A stretch of DNA of 64,000 nt from Streptomyces melanogenes (GCF_014649795.1 NZ_BMTS01000004.1:1-64000), one strand, 5' to 3'. Shown: positions 16,398 through 25,963, counted from the stretch's first letter. The notes: a model not told the origin generated them from the letters alone. Numbers and translations: made by a program.

Positions 16398-17957
16398 ATG
16401 CCCGCACACCAGGTGTACGACACCGTCATCGTCGGCGGCGGCCACAACGGCCTGGTGGCCGCCGCCTACCTCGCCCGCGCCGGCCGGTCGGTGCTGGTCC
16501 TGGAGCGCCTCGGCCACACCGGCGGCGCGGCCGTCTCGACCCGCCCCTTCGCGGGCGTCGACGCCCGGCTCTCGCGCTACTCCTACCTCGTCTCGCTGCT
16601 GCCGCGGAAGATCGTGGACGACCTGGGGCTGCGCTTCGCCGTCCGCAAGCGGACCGTCTCCTCGTACACGCCGGTGGTACGCGACGGACGCCCCACCGGG
16701 CTGCTCGTCGGCGGCGGCGAGGAGCGCACCCGGGCCTCGTTCCGCAGACTGACCGGCTCCGACGCGGCGTACACGGCCTGGGAGGAGTTCTACGGGATGA
16801 CCCGGCGGGCCGCCGAGCGGATCTTCCCCACGCTGACCGAGCCGCTGCCCACCCGCGCGGACCTGCGCGAGCGCCTGGGCGACGACACCGCGTGGCGGGT
16901 GCTGTTCGAGGAGCCGATCGGCGTCGCCGTGGAGGAGCGGTTCGACGACGACCTGGTGCGCGGCGTCGTCCTCACCGACGCCCTGATCGGCACCTTCGCC
17001 GACGCCCACGACCCCTCCCTCGCCCAGAACCGCTGCTTCCTCTACCACGTGATCGGCGGCGGCACCGGCGACTGGGACGTGCCGGTGGGCGGCATGGGCG
17101 CCTTCACGGACGCGCTCGCGGGCGCCGCGCGGGCGGCCGGCGCGGAGATCGTCATCGGGCACGAGGCGACCGCGCTGCGCACCGACGGCCGCGCGGCCGA
17201 GGTCGACTTCCGTACGGAGTTCGGCGAGGGCACGGTCGCGGCCCGGCACGTCCTGGTCAACGCCTCGCCCGAGGCGCTGGCCGCGCTCACCGGCGACCCG
17301 GCACCGGAGCCCGCCGAGGGCGCCCAGCTCAAGGTCAACATGCTGCTCACCCGGCTGCCCCGGCTCAAGGACACCTCGGTCGACCCGCGCGAGGCGTTCG
17401 CCGGGACCTTCCACATCGGCGAGGGGTACGGGGAGTTGGCGACCGCGTACGCGCAGGCCGCGTCCGGAGTGCTGCCCACCGCGCCGCCCTCCGAGATCTA
17501 CTGCCACTCGCTGACCGACCCCTCGATCCTCGGCCCGGAGCTGGCGGAGCGCGGCTACCAGACGCTGACGCTGTTCGGGCTGCACACCCCGGCGCGGCTG
17601 TTCGCCGGTACCGCCGAAGAACACGACAAGACGCGTGAGGTGCTGCTTGAGGCGACTCTCGCCCAGCTGGACGCGCATCTGGCCGAGCCGCTCGCCGACT
17701 GCCTGGCCACCGACGCCGACGGGCGGCCCTGCATCGAGGCGAAGACGCCGCTCGACCTGGAGCGGGAGCTGAGGCTGCCCGGCGGCAACATCTTCCACCG
17801 CCCGCTCTCCTTCCCGTACGCGCAGGAGTCCGCGGGCCGCTGGGGCGTGGCGACCGCGCATCCGAACGTCCTGCTGTGCGGGGCGGGCGCGGTCCGGGGC
17901 GGCGGGGTCAGCGGCATCCCCGGCCACAACGCGGCGATGGCGGTGCTGGGGAGGTAG
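16398..17957 (+). CDS. FAD-dependent oxidoreductase, PYROXD2/phytoene-desaturase-like
   Basis: ATG 16398 follows AGGAAGG. The 519-residue product begins with a dinucleotide-binding motif (VIVGGGHNGLVAAAYLARAGRSVLVLE) and then GGAAVSTRPF. It closes with LLCGAGAVRGGGVSGIPGHNAA, the FAD-contacting tail of the phytoene-dehydrogenase-related/PYROXD2 family. The length fits that family. Its reaction is not established; the carotenoid desaturase relationship suggests oxidation of a lipophilic substrate. It follows the kinase by 61 bases and converges on the next gene with only 9 bases between, where no separate terminator fits. Confidence 0.88.
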   Translation: MPAHQVYDTVIVGGGHNGLVAAAYLARAGRSVLVLERLGHTGGAAVSTRPFAGVDARLSRYSYLVSLLPRKIVDDLGLRFAVRKRTVSSYTPVVRDGRPTGLLVGGGEERTRASFRRLTGSDAAYTAWEEFYGMTRRAAERIFPTLTEPLPTRADLRERLGDDTAWRVLFEEPIGVAVEERFDDDLVRGVVLTDALIGTFADAHDPSLAQNRCFLYHVIGGGTGDWDVPVGGMGAFTDALAGAARAAGAEIVIGHEATALRTDGRAAEVDFRTEFGEGTVAARHVLVNASPEALAALTGDPAPEPAEGAQLKVNMLLTRLPRLKDTSVDPREAFAGTFHIGEGYGELATAYAQAASGVLPTAPPSEIYCHSLTDPSILGPELAERGYQTLTLFGLHTPARLFAGTAEEHDKTREVLLEATLAQLDAHLAEPLADCLATDADGRPCIEAKTPLDLERELRLPGGNIFHRPLSFPYAQESAGRWGVATAHPNVLLCGAGAVRGGGVSGIPGHNAAMAVLGR

Positions 17958-17966
17958 GACCGGCCG

Positions 17967-19160
17967 TCAGTGGGCGATCGCCCGAGCCAGGGCATCGGCC
18001 AGGGCCACGCGCGGCGCCGAGCCGGAACGCCAACTCCGCACCGGATGAACGGAGTTGGCGAGGACGACCAGGAACGTCTCGGTGTCCGGGGAGATGACGA
18101 GGCTGGTGCCGGTGAAGCCGGTGTGGCCCGCCGTGCGCGGCGAGGCGAGCGCGCCCATGTACCAGCGCTGGTCGAGCTCGAAGCCGAGGCCGTGCGCGTC
18201 GCCCGGGAACGCGGCGTTGAAGTCGGTGAAGAGCAGGTCGACGGAGGCGGGGCGCAGGATGCGGGCGGTGCCGTACGCGCCGCCGTTCAGGAGCGTGCGG
18301 GCGAGGACCGCGAGGTCCCAGGCGGTCGAGAACACCCCGGCGTGCCCGGCGACCCCGCCGAGCGCGCACGCGTTCTCGTCGTGCACCTCGCCCCACAGCA
18401 GCCCCCGGTCCAGCCCCGACCAGGGCTTTCGGGCGTCCTCGGTCGCGGCGATCCCGGGGCGCCAGGAGGCGGGCGGGTTGTAGCGAGTGCGGTGCATCCC
18501 GAGTGGAGCAGTGATCTCGTCGTGGAGCAGGGCATCCAGAGTGCGAGCGGTGATCCGTTCCAAGAGCAGCTGAAGCGCCAGAAGATTGAGGTCGGAGTAG
18601 CGGTAGGCGCTCCCCGGCGGCCGCTCGGGCCGCTCCTCCCACAGCAGCCTCAGCTTCCCCTCGTACGTGGGCTCCTCGTACAGCGGGAGCCAGGCGCGCA
18701 GCCCCGAGGTGTGGGTGAGCAACTGCCGTACGGTGACGGCCTCCTTGCCCGCCGCCGCGAACTCCGGCAGGTACGCGGCCGCCTCGGCCTCCAGCTCCAG
18801 CGCGCCCCGCTCGATCTGCCGCACCACGAGGAGCGAGGTGAACAGCTTGGAGACGGAGGCGAGGTCGAAGACCGTGTCCCGGGTCATCGGGATCCGCTGC
18901 CCGGGCGGGAGGTCGACGCCGGTGTCCGTCCGCTCGTCGTACGCCGAGTAGCGCACGGCCGCGCCGACGGCGTGGTGCAGCGCCACCGTCGAGCCGCGCC
19001 CGGCGAGCACCACCGCGCCCGCGTACCAGGGGTGGACCGGCGACGGCCCCAGGAACCGCTCGGCCACGCCGACCAGCTCGCCCAGCGGCCCCGGCAGCAG
19101 CCCGGCCTCCTCGGCGCTGCCGTACCGCAGCACGGCCTCCATGTCGTTGCGCCCGATCAT
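17967..19160 (-). CDS. Serine hydrolase, beta-lactamase/penicillin-binding family
   Basis: The 397-residue protein has the class C beta-lactamase-like triad motifs: SVSK (S-x-x-K, in DTVFDLASVSKLFTSL), YSD (in GSAYRYSDLNLLAL), and an HTG-type third motif near the C-terminus (RTAGHTGFTGTS). It lacks a signal peptide, so it is probably a cytoplasmic esterase or peptidase rather than a resistance enzyme. ATG 19160 is used; ATG 19142 (MEAVLRYG) is an alternative. It is transcribed away from the nitronate monooxygenase gene, and their start codons are about 100 bases apart with a palindrome between them, so the two may share regulation. Confidence 0.85.
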   Translation of the reverse strand: MIGRNDMEAVLRYGSAEEAGLLPGPLGELVGVAERFLGPSPVHPWYAGAVVLAGRGSTVALHHAVGAAVRYSAYDERTDTGVDLPPGQRIPMTRDTVFDLASVSKLFTSLLVVRQIERGALELEAEAAAYLPEFAAAGKEAVTVRQLLTHTSGLRAWLPLYEEPTYEGKLRLLWEERPERPPGSAYRYSDLNLLALQLLLERITARTLDALLHDEITAPLGMHRTRYNPPASWRPGIAATEDARKPWSGLDRGLLWGEVHDENACALGGVAGHAGVFSTAWDLAVLARTLLNGGAYGTARILRPASVDLLFTDFNAAFPGDAHGLGFELDQRWYMGALASPRTAGHTGFTGTSLVISPDTETFLVVLANSVHPVRSWRSGSAPRVALADALARAIAH

Positions 19161-19203
19161 GGCGGCAGCCTAACCGGCCCGGATGCGCCGCCCACGTAAA
19201 GAA

Positions 19204-19220
19204 TCTGACGTGGCATCAGA
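19204..19220. promoter_or_regulatory. Operator-like palindrome, copy 1
   Basis: TCTGACGTGGCATCAGA is palindromic at 6 of 8 paired positions, preceded by AAAGAA and followed by AAA. The same element occurs at 28695-28711. It sits between the divergent serine hydrolase and nitronate monooxygenase genes, suggesting a repressor site, possibly TetR-type. Confidence 0.65.
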
Positions 19221-19263
19221 AAATCTCTTCCCTCGTCGTCCGGGCTGCGGCATCCTGCGCCCC

Positions 19264-20373
19264 ATGCAGACGGAGCTGAGCAGAAGACTGGGAGTGGAGC
19301 ACGCCATCTTCGGCTTCACGCCGTTCCCGGCGGTGGCCGCCGCCATCACCCGGGCCGGCGGGTTCGGCGTGCTCGGCGCGGTCCGCTACACCGCCCCCGA
19401 CGCCCTCGCGCGCGACCTCGACTGGATGCAGGACCACACCGACGGGCTGCCCTACGGCCTCGACGTCGTCATGCCCGCGCGGAAGGTGGAGGGCGTCACC
19501 GAGGCCGACGTCGAGGCGATGATCCCCGAGGGGCACCGGCAGTTCGTGCGCGAGACGCTCGCCAAGCACGGCGTCCCCGAGCTCGCCGAGGGCGAGGCGT
19601 CCGGCTGGCGGATCACCGGGTGGATGGAGCAGGTCGCCCGCAACCAGCTCGACGTCGCCTTCGGCTACCCGATCAAACTGCTCGCCAACGCGCTGGGCTC
19701 CCCGCCCGCCGACGTCGTCGACCGGGCCCACGCCAACGGGGTCCTGGTCGCGGCCCTCGCGGGCAGCGCCAAGCACGCCCGCCACCACGCCGAGGCGGGC
19801 ATCGACATCGTCGTCGCCCAGGGGTACGAAGCCGGCGGCCACACCGGCGAGATCGCCTCCATGGTGCTGGTGCCCGAAGTCGTCGACGCGGTCGGACCGC
19901 TGCCCGTGCTCGCCGCCGGAGGCATCGGCAGCGGCGCCCAGGTGGCCGCCGGACTCGCCCTCGGCGCCCAGGGCGTCTGGCTCGGCTCCCTCTGGCTCAC
20001 CACCACCGAGGCCGATCTGCACTCGCGCGCGCTCACCCGCAAGCTCCTCGCCGCGGGCTCCGGCGACACCGTCCGCTCGCGCGCCCTCACCGGCAAGCCC
20101 GCCCGCCAGCTGCGCACCGAGTGGACCGACGCCTGGGACGACCCCAGCGGCCCGGGCACCCTGCCCATGCCCCTGCAGGGACTGCTGGTCGCCGAAGCCC
20201 TGTCACGGATCCAGAAGTACGAGGTCGCGCCGCTGCTCGGCACGCCGGTCGGCCAGATCGTCGGCCGGATGAACTCCGAACGCAGCGTCCAGGAGGTCTT
20301 CGACGACCTCACCCGCGGCTTCGAGCAGGCCGTCGACCGCATCAGCCGCATCGCCCGAAGGAGCGGGTCATGA
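19264..20373 (+). CDS. Nitronate monooxygenase family, FMN-dependent
   Basis: The 369-residue TIM-barrel flavoprotein begins MQTELSRRLGVEHAIFGFTPF. Typical family segments are AGGFGVLGAVRYT, GIDIVVAQGYEAGGHTGEI and PVLAAGGIGSGAQVAAGLALGAQGVWLGS (FMN phosphate binding). ATG 19264 is chosen because it opens the conserved barrel; no strong Shine-Dalgarno is visible and an upstream in-frame start would add a non-conserved 27 residues. It is coupled to the acyl-CoA ligase through an ATGA overlap, so it probably works on an acyl-CoA-related compound rather than on nitroalkanes. An operator-like palindrome lies about 45 bases upstream. Confidence 0.88.
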   Translation: MQTELSRRLGVEHAIFGFTPFPAVAAAITRAGGFGVLGAVRYTAPDALARDLDWMQDHTDGLPYGLDVVMPARKVEGVTEADVEAMIPEGHRQFVRETLAKHGVPELAEGEASGWRITGWMEQVARNQLDVAFGYPIKLLANALGSPPADVVDRAHANGVLVAALAGSAKHARHHAEAGIDIVVAQGYEAGGHTGEIASMVLVPEVVDAVGPLPVLAAGGIGSGAQVAAGLALGAQGVWLGSLWLTTTEADLHSRALTRKLLAAGSGDTVRSRALTGKPARQLRTEWTDAWDDPSGPGTLPMPLQGLLVAEALSRIQKYEVAPLLGTPVGQIVGRMNSERSVQEVFDDLTRGFEQAVDRISRIARRSGS

Positions 20374-21929
20374 CCCCATCACAGCAGCCGCCCAACGGGT
20401 TCTGGGCGCAGGCCGCGGCCGACCCCGACCGGGTGGTGCTCACCGCGCCCGACGGCGAGCGCTGGACGGCGGGGCGGCTGCACGCCGCCGTCAACCAGCT
20501 GGTGCACGGGCTGCGCGCGGCCGGACTCGAACAGGGCGACGCGTTCGCCGTCGTCCTGCCCAACGGCGTCGAGTTCTTCACCGCGTATCTGGCCGCGTCC
20601 CAGGCCGGGTTCTACCTCGTCCCCGTCAACCACCACCTGGTCGGGCCCGAGATCGCGTGGATCGTCGCCGACTCCGGCGCCAAGGTCCTCATCGCCCACG
20701 AGCGGTTCGCGGCCGCGGCGACCGCGGCCGCCGACGAGGCGAAGCTGCCGGGCAGCCACCGGTACGCGGTGGGCGAGGTGGCGGGATTCCGCCCGTACGG
20801 CCAACTCCTCGACGGACAGTCCGCGTCCGTGCCCGACGGCCGCACCCTCGGCTGGGTCATGAACTACACCTCGGGCACCACCGGCCGCCCGCGCGGCATC
20901 CGGCGCCCGCTCTCCGGCAAGCTCCCCGAGGAGTCCTACCTCGGCGGCTTCCTGGGGATCTTCGGCATCAAGCCGTTCGACGACAACGTCCATCTGGTCT
21001 GCTCGCCGCTCTACCACACGGCCGTGCTCCAGTTCGCGGGCGCGTCCCTGCACATCGGGCACCCGCTGGTCCTGATGGACAAGTGGACGCCCGAGGAGAT
21101 GCTGCGCCTGATCGACGCATACTGCTGCACCCATACGCACATGGTGCCGACCCAGTTCCACCGGCTCCTCGCACTGCCCGAGGAGGTCAGGGCGCGGTAC
21201 GACGTGGGCTCGCTGCGGCACGCCATCCACGGCGCGGCCCCCTGCCCCGACCACGTGAAGCGGGCGATGATCGAGTGGTGGGGGAGCTGCGTGGAGGAGT
21301 ACTACGCGGCGAGCGAGGGCGGCGGGGCGTTCGCCACCGCCGAGGACTGGCTCAAGAAGCCGGGCACGGTCGGCCGGGCGTGGCCCATCAGCGAACTCGC
21401 CGTCTTCGACGACGACGGCGAGCGGCTGCCCCCGGGCCAGTTGGGCACCGTCTACATGAAGATGTCGACGGGCGGCTTCAGTTACCACAAGGACGAGACC
21501 AAGACGCGGAAGAACCGCATCGGGGACTTCTTCACCGTGGGCGACCTCGGCTACCTCGACGAGGACGGCTACCTCTTCCTGCGCGACCGCAAGATCGACA
21601 TGATCATCTCGGGCGGGGTCAACATCTACCCGGCCGAGATCGAGGCCGCGCTCCTCACCCACCCGGCCGTCGCCGACGCCGCCGCGTTCGGCATCCCGCA
21701 CGCGGACTGGGGCGAGGAGGTGAAGGCGGTCGTCGAGGCGGCGCCCGGGCACGAGCCGGGCGACGCGCTCGCCACCGACATCCTCGCCCACTGCGGGGAA
21801 CACCTCGCGGGCTACAAGCGCCCCAAGTCCGTCGACTTCATCGCGACCATGCCGCGCGACCCCAACGGCAAGCTCTACAAGCGGCGGCTGCGCGAGCCGT
21901 ACTGGGAGGGCCACGAGCGGGCGATGTGA
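20370..21929 (+). CDS. Acyl-CoA synthetase (AMP-forming, FadD-like)
   Basis: The 519-residue ANL-family enzyme starts at ATG 20370, overlapping the previous stop as ATGA, with GAAGGAG upstream. The AMP-binding P-loop is YTSGTTGRPRGI. Then come EYYAASEGGGAF (A5 region), GDLGYLDEDGYLFLRDRKIDMI (A7/A8 hinge) and the catalytic Lys in DPNGKLYKRRL (A10). These adenylate a carboxylic acid and transfer it to CoA. Coupling to the flavin oxidoreductase points to degradation of one acyl substrate. A bidirectional hairpin follows the stop. Confidence 0.92.
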   Translation: MTPSQQPPNGFWAQAAADPDRVVLTAPDGERWTAGRLHAAVNQLVHGLRAAGLEQGDAFAVVLPNGVEFFTAYLAASQAGFYLVPVNHHLVGPEIAWIVADSGAKVLIAHERFAAAATAAADEAKLPGSHRYAVGEVAGFRPYGQLLDGQSASVPDGRTLGWVMNYTSGTTGRPRGIRRPLSGKLPEESYLGGFLGIFGIKPFDDNVHLVCSPLYHTAVLQFAGASLHIGHPLVLMDKWTPEEMLRLIDAYCCTHTHMVPTQFHRLLALPEEVRARYDVGSLRHAIHGAAPCPDHVKRAMIEWWGSCVEEYYAASEGGGAFATAEDWLKKPGTVGRAWPISELAVFDDDGERLPPGQLGTVYMKMSTGGFSYHKDETKTRKNRIGDFFTVGDLGYLDEDGYLFLRDRKIDMIISGGVNIYPAEIEAALLTHPAVADAAAFGIPHADWGEEVKAVVEAAPGHEPGDALATDILAHCGEHLAGYKRPKSVDFIATMPRDPNGKLYKRRLREPYWEGHERAM

Positions 21930-22023
21930 GCGATCCTTCGCGGTGATGCCGCGGCCCACGTCACATCCGGCGACTGTCACGCGCGGCGGCCCCGGACGCG
22001 GTCGTGTACCCGCTCACCTCCGT

Positions 22024-22052
22024 GCGCGGCCCGCCCCGACGGCGGGCCGCGC
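22024..22052. terminator. Bidirectional terminator hairpin
   Basis: GCGCGGCCCGCC and GGCGGGCCGCGC form a perfect 12-bp stem with a 5-base loop, between the converging acyl-CoA ligase and acylase genes. Confidence 0.75.
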
Positions 22053-22057
22053 GGACG

Positions 22058-24511
22058 TCAGCGGTGCTCGCGCACCTTCACGACCCGCAGGTCGGGCGAG
22101 GAGCGGATGTCCCGCTCGCAGAAGCGCGAGGTGGCCCAGCGCTGCTGAGAGTAGAGCTGCGTCTGGTCGCTGTAGTGCGGGGAGAGGACGTTCTCCGACT
22201 GGGAGTACGTCAGGAGGGTGCGGGCGACGGGGCACTTGCCGCCGTCCCAGCCGACCGCCTGGATGTGGCTGGATCCGGTGGATATCTCGGCGTAGCCGCG
22301 GGCCGGGTCCCAGATCCCCTCCACCTTGTTCCAGATGCCGAGGGCCTCCGTCCCGCCGGAGACGGGCAGACGCTTGCCGTTGCGCACCACGTACTGGTGG
22401 TCGCCCAGCGCCGAGTCGAGCGGGATACCCGCCGCGCGCAGCTCGCCCACCGCGTCGGCGAGTGCCCGGGCGACGCCGGGCGAGGCGGTGTTGAGGGTGT
22501 TCGGCGTGCGCACGGGGTCGGCGGCGGAGAACGGCACCTTCCACAGCTCGGCCGCCGGAACCACCGCTGTCACCTTGCGCCAGTAGCGGTCGAAGAGCAG
22601 CGCGCCCCGGCTCCTGGCGTCGACCGTACGGTGCCAGCCGGCCAGCACCGCGCACGCCCCGGAGACGTCGACGGCCTTGCCGGTGCTGTCCGTCGCGGTG
22701 CCGCCCGGCAGCGCGGCGCAGGCCTTGGCCGTGTCGGCCGCCGCCAGGCTCCCGGCGGGCGCCCGGTCGGCGAACTCCTGGCGCTGGAGGTCGGCGACGG
22801 TGAGCCGGCCCTTCGCGGCCATCGCCGAGACGTCCTCGACGGCGCCACGCGTGCGCAGCGAGCGCGCGGTGGCGAGGGTGCCGAAGATCCGCTCGTAACC
22901 GGTCAGCGGGTGCTCGGCGTTGGTCAGCCAGGCGCTGTCGTTGGAGTTCTCGGCGTACGCGGCGTCCTTGAGCAGCGGCATCCGGGCGGGCCCGAAGACC
23001 CCGGCCTGGACCGCGTCCGGGTCCGAGCCGAGGGCGCAGTCGCCGCGCGAACCGTCCAGGACGGCCACCCCCGACGCCGGGTAGAGCGCCTTGCCCAGCG
23101 GGGTCGAGCAGCGCGCGGCCAGCTCGTCGGTGATCCGGGGGAGCACCTGCGACTGCGTGAACAGGGAGTGCCCCCGGGAGTCGGCGGCCACGGTGTTCAC
23201 CCAGGGCAGGCCCTGGGTGCGGCGCAGCGACGTGAGGACGTCGTCGGTGCCGCGCGCCTTGGAGAAGCCCAGCGAGGTGTCGGCGGCGCGCAGATTGAGG
23301 GCGTTGGGGTCGTTCAGCGCGAACGCCGTGGTCCTGGACCAGGGCAGCGGCATCGAGGGGCCGAGTGCGGTGACCACCGGCCCGTACCGCGTCCACCACT
23401 GGGTGCGCGTCACCGGCGCGCCGCCCTTCACCGGGACCGTCACCGTGCGCCGGGTCATGCGCTCCGAAGTGCCGTCCACGAGGTACGCCGTCGGGTCGGC
23501 CGGGTCGAGGGTCAGCTGGTGGAGGTTGAGCGTGACGCCGGTGGCGACGGTGTGGCTCCAGGCCACCTTGTCGTTGAAGCCGATGCTCATGGTCGGCGTG
23601 CCGAGCAGGGCCGCGCCCGACACGTTGAGCTCGCCGGGGATGGTCTGCTGCATCTGCCAGAAGCGGCGGCCGCCGTGCCACGGGTAGTGCGGGTTGCCGA
23701 GCAGCAGACCGCGTCCGTTGGCCGTGGCGGCGCCGCTGAACGCGACGGCGTTGGAGCCCATGTCGGCCTGGTCGGCGGCGAACAGCCGCTCGGCCGCCTT
23801 CGCGCTGCCGGCGGGGTCGGGCGCGGTGGGCGTGGAGGCGGTGGTGGGCGGTTGTGCGGCGGTGATGCCGTCGGTGACGCGGCCCTGCCCGCCGAGCACG
23901 GATATCGCGAAGGCGCGCGCGGCCACGTCGACGACGGTCACCGGGCGCACCCAGGCCGCGCCTTGGCAGGCGGGGTCGGTGACGCGGTGCTGCTTCAGCC
24001 AGGCGTTGTAACCCGCCGCCCAGCCGCGCATCAGCTCCTTCGACTGGCGGCTCGGCCCGGCGGGCGCGGGGGTGGCCAGGAGCTTCTCGACCGTGCCCGA
24101 GTCGCGTACCGAAGTGAAGTACAGGTCGCTGGAGAGGTTCTTGGTGGCGGCGGAGAGCGAGCCGTCGGGAGTCGCGTCCGGGCCGAACCACTTCGACCGC
24201 TCCCCGCGCAGCGTGACGAACCCGTCGGCGAGGGTGCACACCTGGTCGGCCGCCTGGGCGTATCCGGTGCCGAAGCCGAGGTCGGCGTAGTCCTCGGCGA
24301 GGATGTGCGGAATGCCGTACTCGGTGTACCGGATGACGGCGGACAGGCCGCCCCCGGAGGGGTGGTGCTCGCGGTCGCCGGACGCGGCCGAGGCCGTCGG
24401 GGACAGCGACGCCGAGGCGGTCAGCAGGGCGATGCCGAGCAGGGCGAGGCGCCTGATCGGGGTACGGGCTCGGGTGCGGGCGGCGGTGCGGGTGCCGGTG
24501 CGGAGAGCCAA
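22058..24511 (-). CDS. Secreted penicillin acylase family enzyme (aculeacin/AHL acylase type)
   Basis: The start is set at TTG 24511, four bases after GGGAGG. It gives a compact Arg-rich Sec signal peptide (IRRLALLGIALLTASASLSPTASA). A GTG at 24559 is an alternative with no comparable ribosome site. The 817-residue precursor has the N-terminal nucleophile layout: alpha chain opening with VIRYTEYGIPHILAEDYADLGFGTGYAQAADQ, a spacer, then the predicted autocleavage site ADMG|SNAVAFSG, whose Ser becomes the beta-chain nucleophile. GNPHYPW and FNDKVAWSHTVATG follow. This arrangement fits the cyclic-lipopeptide/AHL acylase branch (aculeacin A acylase, AhlM). It should deacylate extracellular lipopeptides or acyl-homoserine lactones; the substrate cannot be read from sequence. 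Confidence 0.88.
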   Translation of the reverse strand: MALRTGTRTAARTRARTPIRRLALLGIALLTASASLSPTASAASGDREHHPSGGGLSAVIRYTEYGIPHILAEDYADLGFGTGYAQAADQVCTLADGFVTLRGERSKWFGPDATPDGSLSAATKNLSSDLYFTSVRDSGTVEKLLATPAPAGPSRQSKELMRGWAAGYNAWLKQHRVTDPACQGAAWVRPVTVVDVAARAFAISVLGGQGRVTDGITAAQPPTTASTPTAPDPAGSAKAAERLFAADQADMGSNAVAFSGAATANGRGLLLGNPHYPWHGGRRFWQMQQTIPGELNVSGAALLGTPTMSIGFNDKVAWSHTVATGVTLNLHQLTLDPADPTAYLVDGTSERMTRRTVTVPVKGGAPVTRTQWWTRYGPVVTALGPSMPLPWSRTTAFALNDPNALNLRAADTSLGFSKARGTDDVLTSLRRTQGLPWVNTVAADSRGHSLFTQSQVLPRITDELAARCSTPLGKALYPASGVAVLDGSRGDCALGSDPDAVQAGVFGPARMPLLKDAAYAENSNDSAWLTNAEHPLTGYERIFGTLATARSLRTRGAVEDVSAMAAKGRLTVADLQRQEFADRAPAGSLAAADTAKACAALPGGTATDSTGKAVDVSGACAVLAGWHRTVDARSRGALLFDRYWRKVTAVVPAAELWKVPFSAADPVRTPNTLNTASPGVARALADAVGELRAAGIPLDSALGDHQYVVRNGKRLPVSGGTEALGIWNKVEGIWDPARGYAEISTGSSHIQAVGWDGGKCPVARTLLTYSQSENVLSPHYSDQTQLYSQQRWATSRFCERDIRSSPDLRVVKVREHR

Positions 24512-24606
24512 TGTTCCTCCCAACTCAGTGGGTGACACAGGTGGTTGCTCATGGCACACGAAGTGCCGCCAGCCACTCAGTCACCCCGACGCACGCCTGT
24601 CAACAC

Positions 24607-25908
24607 TCACACCCCGCCCACCGGCCCCCGCCGCAGATCCACGATCCGTTTGAACTTGCCCACCGACCGCTCGATGGTCTCGGGGGCGACGACCTCCACC
24701 GCCACCGAGACCCCGATGCCGTCCTTCACCGCCGCGACGATCGACCGCGCGGCCGCGTCACGCTGCTCGGGTGGAGTGTCGGCGCGCGCCTCCACCCTTA
24801 CCGTCAGCGCGTCCAGCCTGCCCTCCTTGGTGAGCCGCAGCTGGAAGTGCGGGGCGAGGCCGGGTGTGCGCAGCACGATCTCCTCGATCTGGGTGGGGAA
24901 CAGGTTCACCCCGCGCAGGATCACCAGGTCGTCGCTGCGGCCGGTCACCTTCTCCATCCGCCGGAAGACCCGCGCCGTGCCCGGCAGCAGCCGGGTCAGA
25001 TCCCGCGTCCGGTACCGGATCACGGGCATGGCCTCCTTGGTGAGCGAGGTGAAGACCAGCTCGCCCCGCTCGCCCTCGGGCAGCACCTCGCCGGTGAGCG
25101 GGTCGACGACCTCCGGATAGAAGTGGTCCTCCCAGATGTGCAGCCCGTCCTTGGTCTCCACGCACTCCTGCGCCACACCGGGCCCGATGACCTCCGAGAG
25201 CCCGTATATGTCGACCGCGTCGATGGCGAAGCGCTCCTCGATCTCGCGGCGCATCTCCTCCGTCCACGGCTCGGCGCCGAAGATCCCGACCTTCAGCGAG
25301 GTGGAGCGGGGGTCGACGCCCTGCCGCTCGAACTCGTCGAGGAGGGTCAGCATGTACGAGGGGGTCACCATGATGATCTCGGGCCGGAAGTCCTGGATCA
25401 GCTGGACCTGGCGGGCCGTCATGCCGCCGGACGCCGGGATCACCGTACAGCCGAGCCGCTCCGCCCCGTAGTGCGCGCCCAGGCCGCCCGTGAACAGCCC
25501 GTATCCGTACGCCACATGCACCTTGTGGCCCGGGCGGCCGCCCGCCGCGCGGATCGAGCGGGCCACCACGTCCGCCCAGGTGTCCAGGTCGCGCTCGGTG
25601 TAGCCGACCACCGTCGGGCGGCCGGTGGTCCCGCTGGAGGCGTGGATGCGGCGGACCTCGGCGTCGGGGACCGCGAACATCCCGAACGGGTAGTGGTCGC
25701 GCAGATCCGCCTTGGTGGTGAACGGGAAGCGGGCGAGGTCCGCGAGCGAACGGCAGTCCTGTGGCCGGATCCCCGCCTTGTCGAACGCCTCCCGGTAGAA
25801 GCCCACGTTGTCGTACGCATGGCGCAGCGAAGCTCTCAGCCGGTCGAGCTGGAGCGCCTCCAGCTCCGCCCGGCTCAGCCGTTCCGCCGCGTCCAGCAGG
25901 GGTTCCAT
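24607..25908 (-). CDS. paaK: Phenylacetate-CoA ligase
   Basis: The 433-residue ANL enzyme shows the PaaK signature set: LRHAYDNVGFYREAFDKAGI, FPFTTKADLRDHYPFGMF, the P-loop HASSGTTGRPTVVGYTERD, DIYGLSEVIGPGVAQEC, RYRTRDLTRL and the C-terminal SVGKFKRIVDLR with the catalytic Lys. It activates phenylacetate to phenylacetyl-CoA. Length and motifs are normal. No paaABCDE epoxidase or ring-opening genes are in the window, so it is an orphan here. An ACCGA/TCGGT palindrome 56 bases upstream of the start suggests TetR-type (PaaR-like) control. Confidence 0.93.
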   Translation of the reverse strand: MEPLLDAAERLSRAELEALQLDRLRASLRHAYDNVGFYREAFDKAGIRPQDCRSLADLARFPFTTKADLRDHYPFGMFAVPDAEVRRIHASSGTTGRPTVVGYTERDLDTWADVVARSIRAAGGRPGHKVHVAYGYGLFTGGLGAHYGAERLGCTVIPASGGMTARQVQLIQDFRPEIIMVTPSYMLTLLDEFERQGVDPRSTSLKVGIFGAEPWTEEMRREIEERFAIDAVDIYGLSEVIGPGVAQECVETKDGLHIWEDHFYPEVVDPLTGEVLPEGERGELVFTSLTKEAMPVIRYRTRDLTRLLPGTARVFRRMEKVTGRSDDLVILRGVNLFPTQIEEIVLRTPGLAPHFQLRLTKEGRLDALTVRVEARADTPPEQRDAAARSIVAAVKDGIGVSVAVEVVAPETIERSVGKFKRIVDLRRGPVGGV

Positions 25909-25963
25909 GGGCCGCTCCCGTCCTCGCCGTCTTGCCGGTCGTCACTCCGCCCGAAATCGGACG

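Noticed and set aside
14093..16447. 784-codon open frame antisense to the kinase gene
   Set aside because: It covers the kinase and TPR gene on the opposite strand with no family motif; open antisense frames are normal at this GC content.
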